Of a stretch of DNA of 64,000 nt, positions 42,985 through 52,776 are shown piece after piece. Made by a program: the position numbers and the translations under genes. The notes under the pieces are model-generated. The model saw nothing but the letters and a program-made list of their open reading frames with translations. It was not told where the DNA came from and searched no databases. Each line of letters starts with the position of its first letter. The first letter of the stretch is position 1. This DNA is from Posidoniimonas corsicana. GTDB lineage: Bacteria; Planctomycetota; Planctomycetia; Pirellulales; Lacipirellulaceae. The stretch covers positions 1,302,767 to 1,366,766 of the forward strand of contig NZ_SIHJ01000001.1 of assembly GCF_007859765.1 (NCBI RefSeq), written 5' to 3'.

Positions 42985-43312
42985 ACACCCGGCCACGTGC
43001 TTGCGTAGCTAGGGGAAGCCTGCCCATCGGTCATCGGGTTATGCGGATTGCCGAGGCGACACGTCGTGTTGCCTGGATTTCGCGGCGCCGGTACCATGGG
43101 TAAGTTGTTTCAACAAGGACAGTTAGGAAGAGCCGAGGCCCCGTCGCTGCGTGGTCGCCGCGCAAGGGCCGCCCCCCTCCGGGCATCAACGCCCTGACCC
43201 CACGCGGCCACACCCCCACCGCGACTCGCAGGGCGGGTCGCTATTGCCGCCGGGGCCCCAATCGCCGTATTGTCCGGCGACAGTTCCCATCCAACGACGG
43301 AGATACCTCCTT
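42985..43312. other. 328-base leader region of the tail-specific protease gene
   Basis: No gene found. A 21-base near-perfect palindrome centred on 43064 (43054-43074; arms AGGCGACACG and CGTGTTGCCT, one G-T wobble) lies 240 bases before the protease start and could be an operator or end the upstream transcript. The rest is GC-rich with no clear promoter. Confidence 0.4.
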
Positions 43313-45403
43313 ATGCCCAACGTCAGCCAGCGTCCACACCAGGCTCGTCAGTGGCGTCGCCGCTCGGCACTAGCCCTGCTCTCGGCTCTGCTGGTGACCG
43401 CGCCGTTCGCCTACCAGGCGATGGCACGGCCGACCCAGCCCGACGCCGAGGACCGGCAGATCACCAACATGGTGCGGTCCCGGATGGAGAGCTGGCACCT
43501 GACGGGGCAGCGGGTCGACGACACCGTGAGCGAGCGGTGCATGGACTCGTTCCTCAAGGCGCTCGACCCGTGGAAGCTGTACTTCCTGCAGTCGGACATC
43601 GACGAGTTCCACCAGAACCGTCACAAGCTGGACGACCTGATCCGCGACGCCGACGTTTCTTACGCGTACAAGATCTTCTCGCGTTTCCTCGCGCGGGTCG
43701 AAGAACGCACCGCCACGGCGCTCGAGCAGATCGACGTGCCGCACGACTTCACCGTCGACGAGACCATGATCCGCGACCGCGACGACACCACCTACTCGCG
43801 CACGCCCGAAGACGCGGCCGAGCGGTGGCGCAAGCGGGTCAAGTTCGACATGGTGGTCCAGCTGGCCGACGGCAAGGAGATGGAGGAGGCCAAGACCAAG
43901 CTCCGCAAGCGGTACGACAGCGTCCGCAAGCGCTGGTTCGAGACCGACGACGACGAGCTGCTCGAGCTCTACCTGACCTCGATGACCTCAGCCTTCGACC
44001 CGCACTCCAGCTACATGTCGAAGTCGACGCTGGAGGACTTCGACATCCAGATGCGGCTCGAGCTGGACGGCATCGGCGCAGCCCTCCGCAGCGAGGACGG
44101 CTACACCACCGTGCAGGAGATCATCGCCGGCGGCGCCGCCGACCGCGACGGCAAGCTCAAGGAGGGCGACATCATCGTCAGCGTCGGGCAGGGCCCCGCG
44201 GGCACGCTCGAGGACATCGTCGACATGAAGCTCCGCAACGTGGTGAAGCTGATCCGCGGCAAGCGCGGCACCATCGTGCGGCTAGAGGTCAAGCCGGCCG
44301 ACAACCCCAAGGAGCTGAAGGTCTATGAGATCACCCGCGACCGCGTGGAGCTGAAGAACCAGGAGGCCCGCGGCGCCGTGATCAACTGGGGCCGCAAGCA
44401 GAACGGCGAGGCCTACAAGATCGGCGTGATCTCGCTGCCGAGCTTCTACATGGACATGGACGGCGCCCGCAAGGGCCTGCCGAACTACCGCAGCACCACC
44501 CGCGACGTGTCGCGGCTGCTGCGGGGCTTCAACCAGCAGCACGTGGACGCGGTGGTGGTTGACCTGCGGTTCAACGGCGGCGGCTCGCTGCAGGAGTCGG
44601 TCGCGATGACCGGCCTGTTCATCGACCGCGGCCCCGTGGTGCAGGTGAAGGGCCCGGACGGCCGCAGCCAGCCCCACGACGACGACGACCCCGGCATGCT
44701 GTGGAGCGGCCCGCTGGTGGTCATGACCAACAAGTTCAGCGCGTCGGCCAGCGAGATCTTCGCCGGCGCCATCCAGGACTACGGCCGCGGCGTCGTCGTG
44801 GGCGACGAGTCCACCCACGGCAAGGGAACCGTGCAGCAGCTGTTCAACCTGGCCGAGCTGCTGTTCGGCCGCCAGACCCAGAAGAACTGGGGCGCGTTGA
44901 AGCTGACCATCCAGCAGTTCTACCGCCCCGGCGGCGACAGCACGCAGAACCGCGGCGTCGTGTCCGACGTGGTGATCCCGTCGCTGACGCAGCACATCGA
45001 GGGCATCTCCGAGCGGGACCTCGACTACGCGTTGTCGTTCGACCAGGTCCGCGAGCTGCGGCACGACCGCTTCGGCATGGTCAACGGCACCATCAAGAAC
45101 GAGCTGCAGCGTCTCTCCAGCGACCGCATCACGCAGTCGCCCGACTTCAAGAAGGACCTGGAGCGGATCTCCCGCTACGAGGAGCAGAAGGACGAGAAGA
45201 CCGTCACGCTGAACCTCGATAAGTACCTGGCCGAGAAGGCCGAGCTGGACGCCGACAAGGAGCAGGAGGAGCAGTTCGAGAAGGCGACCGACTCCGACCG
45301 CCCGGTGTTCGACATGGAAGAGCACTACAACAAGGAGGCGATGTCGATCGTCGCCGACTACCTGCGTCTGCTCGGCGAGAAGAAGCTGGCCGTGGCGCGG
45401 TAG
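43313..45403 (+). CDS. Carboxy-terminal (tail-specific) processing protease, S41A
   Basis: 696 residues from ATG 43313 (the frame runs 54 codons further upstream through non-coding-like sequence). Periplasmic Tsp/Prc protease that degrades proteins from their C-terminus. Signal anchor at 15-38; N-terminal helical domain to about 240; PDZ (about 250-335); S41 protease core 365-560 with the catalytic serine S478 in FSASASEIFAGA, lysine K504 in THGKGTVQQ and Q508; C-terminal DUF3340-type helical domain. Domain set and size match E. coli Prc (682). Followed by a strong terminator. Confidence 0.94.
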   Translation: MPNVSQRPHQARQWRRRSALALLSALLVTAPFAYQAMARPTQPDAEDRQITNMVRSRMESWHLTGQRVDDTVSERCMDSFLKALDPWKLYFLQSDIDEFHQNRHKLDDLIRDADVSYAYKIFSRFLARVEERTATALEQIDVPHDFTVDETMIRDRDDTTYSRTPEDAAERWRKRVKFDMVVQLADGKEMEEAKTKLRKRYDSVRKRWFETDDDELLELYLTSMTSAFDPHSSYMSKSTLEDFDIQMRLELDGIGAALRSEDGYTTVQEIIAGGAADRDGKLKEGDIIVSVGQGPAGTLEDIVDMKLRNVVKLIRGKRGTIVRLEVKPADNPKELKVYEITRDRVELKNQEARGAVINWGRKQNGEAYKIGVISLPSFYMDMDGARKGLPNYRSTTRDVSRLLRGFNQQHVDAVVVDLRFNGGGSLQESVAMTGLFIDRGPVVQVKGPDGRSQPHDDDDPGMLWSGPLVVMTNKFSASASEIFAGAIQDYGRGVVVGDESTHGKGTVQQLFNLAELLFGRQTQKNWGALKLTIQQFYRPGGDSTQNRGVVSDVVIPSLTQHIEGISERDLDYALSFDQVRELRHDRFGMVNGTIKNELQRLSSDRITQSPDFKKDLERISRYEEQKDEKTVTLNLDKYLAEKAELDADKEQEEQFEKATDSDRPVFDMEEHYNKEAMSIVADYLRLLGEKKLAVAR

Positions 45404-45430
45404 CGAAGCCTCCGGCAACCAAAACCTCAC

Positions 45431-45467
45431 CCGAGCCCAAGGCCACGGCCCTGGGCTCGGTTTGTTT
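45431..45467 (+). terminator. Intrinsic terminator of the tail-specific protease gene
   Basis: CCGAGCCCA (45431-45439) pairs with TGGGCTCGG (45452-45460), extended inward by GGC/GCC, and is followed at once by TTTGTTT (45461-45467). Located 28 bases after the stop codon. Confidence 0.8.
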
Positions 45468-45560
45468 GGTGGGTCCTCTTGACGGTTGTTCCTGCCCGAA
45501 TCCTCAGACGGGGCGAACTCGAGCACCGCGGCGCCGTCGGAGGTCTATGGATCTCAATCT

Positions 45561-45623
45561 CTGCGTCTCCGCGCCTCTGCGTGAGATTCCCAAACAGACT
45601 CACGCAGAGGCGCGGAGACGCAG
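45561..45623. repeat. 25-base perfect inverted repeat
   Basis: Arms 45561-45585 and 45599-45623 are exact complements with a 13-base spacer. The arm sequence (CTGCGTCTCCGCGCC... ending TGCGTGAG) is a kind of low-complexity, C/T-biased intergenic repeat that I have the impression of seeing in many unrelated bacterial genomes. It would form a very stable cruciform or RNA hairpin. Confidence 0.85.
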
Positions 45624-45839
45624 CGGGGGAGCATGGGAGAGGGCAGAACCGATCCGTTGCGAAGCCCGATTTCTTACGACTGGCTTCTGCTTGCTCCTCT
45701 AGAACTCCGTCGTAGAAAACGGCCATCCGGCGCGGTCCAATAGTGGGTGCGCCCACCCCTCCGCTACCCGAAAGGGGGCTCAGCGAGGTGGGGGCGAGGG
45801 GTTTTCCACGCACCTGGTATGGGCAGCGCCGGGCGAAGC

Positions 45840-45872
45840 TTTGTCCGCGCGGTGTGAGCGAGAACGGACAAA
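45840..45872. repeat. Inverted repeat, GGACAAA type, pair 3
   Basis: TTTGTCCG (45840-45847) and CGGACAAA (45865-45872), perfect 8-base arms, 17-base spacer. Shares the GGACAAA core with the elements at 31124-31289. Confidence 0.55.
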
Positions 45873-45956
45873 ACCCACCCGCCGCGATCGGACCATCAAG
45901 CGCAAAACGTTGCCAAAAAGGGACTTACGGCGACCCAAGGCAACGACACGCCCAGA

Positions 45957-45991
45957 GTTTTGTCCCCTCCGCGCGTGTTTTTGGACAAAAC
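45957..45991. repeat. Inverted repeat, GGACAAAAC type, pair 4
   Basis: GTTTTGTCC (45957-45965) and GGACAAAAC (45983-45991), perfect 9-base arms, again with a 17-base spacer. With pair 3 it mirrors the double arrangement seen at 31124-31289. Confidence 0.6.
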
Positions 45992-46074
45992 CCGGGCAGA
46001 CAATACGCCGCACCCGGCGTTACCGGTGTGCCCGCCGAACGCCCTCGTGGCAGCCGTGCTCGAGGGGGGCGGGG

Positions 46075-47390
46075 CTACTCGTGCCGCAACGCGACGATCG
46101 GGTCGAGCGCGGCTGCTTTCGTCGCCGGGTAGACGCCGAACAGCACGCCGACAATCGCCGAGATAAGGAACGCCAGCGGGATGGACCAGCCCACCAGGAT
46201 CGGCTCGACCGTGCGGATCAGCTCGGGCAGCGACTCCATCTGCGAAGGGAACTGGTAGAACAAGAAGGTCCGCAGGGCAATCGACAACGGCCGGCAGGCG
46301 AGCCCGATAAGGATGCCGAGCAGCCCGCCGACGACCGACAGCACCACGCTCTCGGTGAGGAACTGCTGCACGATGTCCGACTTCTTGGCGCCCACGGCCC
46401 GGCGGATGCCAATCTCGCGGGTCCGCTCGGTGACGGTCGCCAGCATGATGTTCATGATGCCGATGCCGCCGACCACCAGCGAGATCGCCGCGATCAGCCC
46501 CAGGAACAAGATGAACATGAGCTGCGTGGTCCGCGCCTGCTGGAGCAGCTCCAGCGGCACCGTCACGCCGAAGTCCCGCTGAGGGTGGTAGGCCTCGACC
46601 GTCTGGCGGAGCACGTCGGCGGTCTTGAGCACGTCGGTCTTGTTGGCCACCTTGGCCGTGATCTGATCGACCTCTTTGATGTCCTGCTGAAACTGACCGG
46701 GCTTCTGGATGATCTCCATGTCGCCGTTTCGGCGCCACAGCGTCGAGATCGGCACGTAGACGTCGCCGGAAAAGTCCTCGGCCGCCAGCGAGCCGCCAAC
46801 GCCGGCGGTCGGGTCGCGGGGCGCCACCACCCCGACCACCTCGTAGAACTCGTCGTCGATCATGACCGACTTGCCGATCGCGCCGTCGATGGGGAACAGC
46901 TTCTTGGCGACCTCGTACGCCAGCACGCAGTAGTTGCGTTCCTCGTCGATGTCCAGGTCGGTGAGGAAGCGGTTGTCGGGCCGGTCCACGAGCGTCAGAC
47001 GCACCACATCCTTGTAGTCGGGCGTGCAGCCGACCAGGCGGCCCTCCATGCGGCGGGTGCCGTGGCGGAACTCGCGCCGGAGCTCGCGGATCGGCAGCAC
47101 CGACTCCAGGGTAGGGATCGTGTCGCGGATGCGGTGGTAGTCGTCGCGGGTGAGCCCGTACAGCCCGCCCTCGAAGTCGTCGCTGGAGGGCTTGATGGTG
47201 CGGACGATGATGTTTTGGGCGCCGAGGCCGGCGATCTGCTCCTGCGACTTGGCGCTGATACCCTCGCCGATCGCCAGCAGCCAGATCACGCTCGACACAC
47301 CGATCAGGATGCCCAACACGGTCAGCCCGCTGCGCATCGGGTGCATCAGCAGGCTCTTGACGCTCATCCGCAGGGTGCGGCCCCAGTGAT

Positions 47391-47394
<4 letters not shown>
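46075..47394 (-). CDS. MacB-type ABC transporter permease
   Basis: 439 residues from ATG 47394, overlapping the ATPase stop as ATGA. One N-terminal helix (SGLTVLGILIGVSSVIWLLA), a large periplasmic MacB-PCD domain (45-290), then three C-terminal helices with the FtsX signature: SLVVGGIGIMNIMLATVTER then TREIGIRRAVGAKKSDI. This is the mechanotransmission type that does not move substrate through the membrane but drives export via an adaptor and TolC. Ends with the usual ATKAAALDPIVALRHE. Confidence 0.93.
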
Positions 47395-48083
<689 letters not shown>

Positions 48084-48140
48084 CGCGGCTGCGGAGCGGG
48101 ACTTGCGAGCGGCCGTGCTCGCAGGGGAGGGCGTGGCGGT

Positions 48141-49694
48141 TCAGCCGCCGGCGGCGACGGGTTTGGAGGCCGCGGCCGCGACCTCTCCCTGGCCCTGGCC
48201 TTCGGAAGGCGCCTCGGGGCCGGGTGCCTCTTCAGCGGGGGCGCCGCGTCGCTGCTTCTTGGGGATCTCGGGCAGGTCGACGTGCGCCAGCAGGTCACGC
48301 GGGTTCATCGCAACCCGGTCGCCCTCTTCGAGCCCCGACTCGATCACAAAGAACCGGTCGTTGGTCGGGCCGCACACCAGCTCCCGAGCCTCGAGGCCAT
48401 CGCCGCTGGGGACGAAGCAGTAGAACTTTTCGCCGTGCGAGTAGACCGCCTGAACCGGCGCCTGCAACGCGTCGGGGGTGCTGATGGAGTTGATCGTCAC
48501 GCTAGAGGTCATGCCCGGACGCAGCCCGTCGACCGCGGTGAGCAGCTCAACGAACGCCTTGTACTCCTTGACGTTGGCCTTACGCCAGCCGGAGGGCTCG
48601 GCGTACTGATTGATCCGCGACACCCGACCAGGCAGGACCATGTCGTCCATCCCGATCGGCTTGATCTGGGCCGGCATGCCGACCTGCACGTACTGCACGA
48701 GCGACTCGTTAATGGTCAGCTCCACCCGCATCCGCGAGGTGTCGGGCAGGCGGATGATGGTCTGGCGTTCGCGGACCTCGGCGCCCTCCTCAACGATGAA
48801 GTCGTTGTCGCCGCGGCGGTCGCTGACGTGTGCGTACTTGACGATGCCCGCCCTGGGCGCGGTGATCACGCACTTCTCGATCTGGTCCTTGATCTCTTCC
48901 AGCTTGTCCGACTCGAGCTGGAAGCTGTTCTTCTCGGCTTCCCACTTGGCCTTGGTGATGAGGATGTCGCTCTCGAGCTGCTTGAGCATCTTGGCCTTGG
49001 TGAAGTCGTCCAGCACGCGGAGCTTAGTCTTGGCGGCCTCCAGCTCTTTGCGGGCCTTCTCGACGGCGAAGGCGTCGGCCTCCAGCTGCAGGTCGTTCAC
49101 GTAACCTTTGGCGGCCAGCTTCTTGCTGTACTGCAGGTACTCCTGGGCCCGGGTCAGGTTCTCCTCGGCGACGAACACCTCGCTCTCGATGGTCTGACGC
49201 TCCTGCACGTACACGCCTTCCAGGTACTCCTGCTGGGCGATGACGGCGGTTTCGTAGAGGTTGCGGGCCTCGACCACCAGGGCCTCGGCGGTATTCACCG
49301 CGATCTGCTGGGTGGTTCGTTCTTCGCGGAGGGCCGAGGAGTCGAGCTCCGCGAGGAACCCGCCCTCTTCAACCTGTGTGCCTTCGGGGACGAGCCGCAA
49401 GATCGCCAGCCCTGGCGTGTTTTGGGTCTTCACCTCCGAGCGGACCTCCGCGTCGCCCACCGACTCGATCTCGCCACGCTCGGTGATCGACAGCTCAAAG
49501 TCCTTGCGCTCGATGTCGTAGAACACGATCTCGTCGTGCAGCGTCGGTTGGCTGAACGACGGGGCGTAGTTGTACACCGCGAAGGCGCCGGCGCCGGCAA
49601 TGGCGAGTGTCACCAGCCACAGGAGGGCGGAAAACCCACGGCGGTTCCTGCTGGCAGCCGTCCGGCGAGCGACTTGGTTGCGGTGGTGTGTCAT
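48141..49694 (-). CDS. Periplasmic adaptor (MacA/HlyD-like)
   Basis: 517 residues from ATG 49694, preceded by AGGGA. One N-terminal membrane anchor (FSALLWLVTLAIAGAGAFAV), half-lipoyl motif near 85-105, a long coiled-coil hairpin (about 120-270: EALVVEARNLYETAVIAQQ, VEKARKELEAAKTKLRVLDD), the second lipoyl half (ITAPRAGIVKYAHV), then beta-barrel and membrane-proximal domains. C-terminus is a 50-residue Ala/Pro/Glu/Gly tail. Bridges the inner-membrane pump with the TolC-like protein encoded upstream. Confidence 0.93.
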   Translation of the reverse strand: MTHHRNQVARRTAASRNRRGFSALLWLVTLAIAGAGAFAVYNYAPSFSQPTLHDEIVFYDIERKDFELSITERGEIESVGDAEVRSEVKTQNTPGLAILRLVPEGTQVEEGGFLAELDSSALREERTTQQIAVNTAEALVVEARNLYETAVIAQQEYLEGVYVQERQTIESEVFVAEENLTRAQEYLQYSKKLAAKGYVNDLQLEADAFAVEKARKELEAAKTKLRVLDDFTKAKMLKQLESDILITKAKWEAEKNSFQLESDKLEEIKDQIEKCVITAPRAGIVKYAHVSDRRGDNDFIVEEGAEVRERQTIIRLPDTSRMRVELTINESLVQYVQVGMPAQIKPIGMDDMVLPGRVSRINQYAEPSGWRKANVKEYKAFVELLTAVDGLRPGMTSSVTINSISTPDALQAPVQAVYSHGEKFYCFVPSGDGLEARELVCGPTNDRFFVIESGLEEGDRVAMNPRDLLAHVDLPEIPKKQRRGAPAEEAPGPEAPSEGQGQGEVAAAASKPVAAGG

Positions 49695-49854
49695 GACGAT
49701 CCCTGCTCGGTTTACCATCTCGGGGAGGCAGCCTGGGGCTCGAATCGCCCCAACCCCTTGGTATTTAACCATTATAGGCGTGCCAGGCGCCGCATGCCCA
49801 CCGGGTTTTCTGGCGCGAAACGGCTGGGACTAAGCCCAGGTTGCTGGCGACTGT

Positions 49855-52653
49855 TTACTCTTTCTCGGCTCCCACGGGCGGCAGCCGACGCGCCCGGTCC
49901 GCCGCCTGCTCCCATGACGCCAGCCGCACGGTTGGTGGCTTTTCCAGCTTGCCAAGCTCGGCCGGGTACTCAAACACCGCTGGCGGCGACAGCTGGCTGT
50001 CCGACTCGATCTCCTCTGGGAAAACGACCCAGGGCCGCGACTCGGGCGAGCCGGGCAAGGCCGACAGGAAATCGCGGAAGGGCGTCTCAAGCGGGATGCG
50101 GATACCGCGTTCGTCCACCCGCATCAGGCCCAGGTCCCACTCGAGGCTCAAGCGCTGGACCTCGTTGTTTACCCACACGCTGAGGAAGTCGTTCTGCACG
50201 TTCAACAGGTCGGACAGCGCCTGCACCAGGTCGCGGGCAGTGGTGTTGCTAAGCGCGGCCTCTTCGCCCGGCTTGGGCGGTTCGAAGAGGCGGAGCTGGG
50301 TAATGTCCACCTGCGCGATCGCCACCAGCACCGCCTCGCGGCGGAGTTCCAGGTTGATCTCGTTGAGCCGCACCTGCCGCAGCGTGGCCCGCAAGCCCTG
50401 GTACAGCCGGTCCACATACCGGTAGTAAGCCCGCCGGCCCTGCTGGTACTCGATAAGCGATTGCACGTACACATTGCGTTCGCTGAGCCGCGTCAGCGGG
50501 GCGTCGAACTGCACGCCTACACGCAGCCGCCCGTTGGAGCCCCGCAACGCCAGCGGGTTGTCGCCCACGTTGCCGATGTCGCCGCTAAACACGACGTCCA
50601 AGTCGCTGCGGAGGTCGTTCGCATTGAAAGTAACCAGCCGCCAGGTGTCGACCAGCGCGGCGCGGGCGTTCATCCAGTCCCGGCGGTAGTAGCTGGCGAT
50701 GGCCAACGCCTCCTCGGGTGTGAGCTCGGTCGGTGGGGTGTCGACCGCGTCCAGTCGAGCACGCGCCTGCAGCAACGAGAGCTCAAGCAACGCCGACGAG
50801 AGCTGCGAGGTGGCCTCGCGGAGGGATTGCACCTCGGCGCCGGCGGTCTTATCGGCGGCGTCGGCCACCTCGGATACCCGAGCAGACAGACGCTCGACGC
50901 GTTCGGCGACCGCGTTCAGGTCGGCCTGGAGCTGCCGGAACCGCTCGTCCAGACGATCGGTCGAGAAGATCCCGGGGTCGATGCCGGCGGCGGCGACCTC
51001 CTCCCACACGGCGAGTTGCTCCAGGTGCTGACGGCGGCTGGGCAACGCCTGCTCCAGTCTCGACACGTCCTCGCGCACCACCGCCAGCTGTGCGACCGCC
51101 TGCTCGGCGATCCGCTCGAACTCGCTCTGCACCAACGCGTGCTCGTCGGGCAGCGGAACCTCTTCCAGCGCCGGTTCGGCGGGGAAGGGCAGGGTGTTCG
51201 GTTCGGCGGGCTCGTTAGGGACCACGTCTTCGCCCGGCTCGTCGACGTCGCCGCGGATCCGTTCCCGGAGCTCGCCGGCGGCCAGCGTGGCGTCGGTCTG
51301 CAGCGCGACGAGCGACTCGTCACGCAGGTTGAACTTGCTCAACATGTCGTCGGTGAGTAGCAGCGGCAGGTCGGGCGGCAGGCCCAGGGTGATCTTGAAG
51401 TTGTCAAGCGATCCCTCCTGGCTGGCCTCGCTGCTCAGCAGCTGGCTCTGCGCGTTGTAGAGCGCCTGCCGGGCGAGGTCGACCTGGAAGCGATCGATCC
51501 GTCCCGCCTCGTACGACGCGACCAGCTGCTCGACGCTCTCTCGCAGAGCCGCGACATTCGCCCGCTGGTTGCGGAGCACCTGCTCGCTCTGCAGCAGCCC
51601 GACGTAACCGCCGGCCGCGGCGGCGCCGGCGCCGCCGGTGAAGCCTCCGCCTCCTCCTCCTCCGCCCACGCCGAAGTTGCCGCCCACGCGGCCGAAGCCG
51701 CCGCCGCCAACACCGGTGAAGCCCTCCAGACCCGCCCCACCGAAGAAGCCGCCACGGCGGCTGGCGCCGTCGCCCGCGTCGCGGCCGATGGCGATCTCCA
51801 GGTAGTAGCCGCTGCGGTAGCGTTCCATGCTACGCACGTTGGACAGCAACGCCCGTTCGGCGATCGTCAGCCGCTCGAGAACCACAGCCCGCCCGGCGCC
51901 GCGGAGCAGCGGCTGCACCAGGGTAAAGTCGAGCAGCGTCGTGCTGGCGTAGTTGTCGGGGCCGGAGAACTGCCAAACCAGCGAGTTAGCCAGTCCGACC
52001 ACCAGCTCGCTGCCGGTTGCGCCGAGCTTCTGCAGCCGCGTCGTGCCGTTGAGCGGCGCTACCGCAAGCGTGCTGCCCGCCTGCCCGGTACCCGAGCGGA
52101 CGTGCCCGTCGGAGGTGTAGAAGAGCGTCGAGCCGCCGAAGAACTGCGTGTCGAAGCGGAACCGTTCAAACGTAACGTCGAGGGCCGAGAGGTACAGGTC
52201 TTCGACCTCTTCCTGGTAGTCGGGCGCCTGCAGCAGGGCGGTCTGGACCGCGGCTGGCAGGTCCAAAACGAGCCTCCCCTCCGCGTCCAAGGGGAGGTAC
52301 TCGGTCCAGTTTGGGTTCTCGACAAACGGCGTCTGCTCGGCGTCGCGCCACTGCCAGGCGCCGCGTTTGCCGTCGACCACTTGGAGGATGGTGTTCGACG
52401 CTGGGTCGTCAGGCGGCATCGGCGGCCGGTCCGGGTCGTTCGGGTCGAACATCCGGGAGGCCGGGTTGATGCCGATCCGGTAGCGGCCCGCCTCGCTGCC
52501 GGCCAGCATGGCCTTCTGGTCCACAACGCAATTGGCCTGCGCGTCTGCCTGGACGCGGTAGTGCGCGCGAGTGCAGCCGGCGGCGGCCGAGAGCAGCGCC
52601 GCTAGCAATCCGAGGAGTCTCAGTTCTGTTCGCCCGTTGCCCATCACGCCCAT
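49855..52653 (-). CDS. TolC-like outer-membrane lipoprotein with glycine-rich insert
   Basis: 932 residues from ATG 52653 (or 929 from 52644), roughly twice the size of TolC. Lipobox AAAGC near residue 27. Outer-membrane efflux helices are visible on both sides (RLTIAERALLSNVRSMERYR, ALYNAQSQLLSSEASQEGSL, YQQGRRAYYRYVDRLYQGLR). Two additions make it large: a glycine-rich segment at about 292-350 (many GGGG runs) and a central helical region at about 500-620 rich in coiled-coil heptads (QLQADLNAVAERVERLSARV). It opens the minus-strand efflux operon 49855-46075; the adaptor gene follows after 160 bases. Confidence 0.85.
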   Translation of the reverse strand: MGVMGNGRTELRLLGLLAALLSAAAGCTRAHYRVQADAQANCVVDQKAMLAGSEAGRYRIGINPASRMFDPNDPDRPPMPPDDPASNTILQVVDGKRGAWQWRDAEQTPFVENPNWTEYLPLDAEGRLVLDLPAAVQTALLQAPDYQEEVEDLYLSALDVTFERFRFDTQFFGGSTLFYTSDGHVRSGTGQAGSTLAVAPLNGTTRLQKLGATGSELVVGLANSLVWQFSGPDNYASTTLLDFTLVQPLLRGAGRAVVLERLTIAERALLSNVRSMERYRSGYYLEIAIGRDAGDGASRRGGFFGGAGLEGFTGVGGGGFGRVGGNFGVGGGGGGGGFTGGAGAAAAGGYVGLLQSEQVLRNQRANVAALRESVEQLVASYEAGRIDRFQVDLARQALYNAQSQLLSSEASQEGSLDNFKITLGLPPDLPLLLTDDMLSKFNLRDESLVALQTDATLAAGELRERIRGDVDEPGEDVVPNEPAEPNTLPFPAEPALEEVPLPDEHALVQSEFERIAEQAVAQLAVVREDVSRLEQALPSRRQHLEQLAVWEEVAAAGIDPGIFSTDRLDERFRQLQADLNAVAERVERLSARVSEVADAADKTAGAEVQSLREATSQLSSALLELSLLQARARLDAVDTPPTELTPEEALAIASYYRRDWMNARAALVDTWRLVTFNANDLRSDLDVVFSGDIGNVGDNPLALRGSNGRLRVGVQFDAPLTRLSERNVYVQSLIEYQQGRRAYYRYVDRLYQGLRATLRQVRLNEINLELRREAVLVAIAQVDITQLRLFEPPKPGEEAALSNTTARDLVQALSDLLNVQNDFLSVWVNNEVQRLSLEWDLGLMRVDERGIRIPLETPFRDFLSALPGSPESRPWVVFPEEIESDSQLSPPAVFEYPAELGKLEKPPTVRLASWEQAADRARRLPPVGAEKE

Positions 52654-52776
52654 GTGTAGAGGTGCGTCGCCGGGCGCGCATGAGGTGCGCCCCCTCTGCA
52701 ACATTCGGGCGGGCGGGGCGATCGACTTTACCGGATGCGCAAAGCTTGCCGGAATCTGAGTGCAAGCAGCGACGTG

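Larger units (their letters stand above)
45404..46074. other. 671-base intergenic region with three kinds of repeat
   Basis: The longest non-coding stretch in the window, between convergent genes. It holds a terminator (45431-45467), a 25-base perfect inverted repeat (45561-45623) and two GGACAAAA-type inverted pairs (45840-45872, 45957-45991). Short open frames here have no homology I recognise and overlap the repeats. It looks like a landing zone for dispersed repeats rather than a lost gene. Confidence 0.55.

Noticed and set aside
45404-46074. Short genes in the large gap
   Set aside because: All open frames here overlap inverted repeats, are arginine/proline-rich and have no motif; several are read through both arms of the same repeat.
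51595-51780. Possible tandem DNA repeat in the TolC-like gene
   Set aside because: The repetition is of glycine codons with irregular spacing, not an exact nucleotide repeat; treated as a glycine-rich protein segment.
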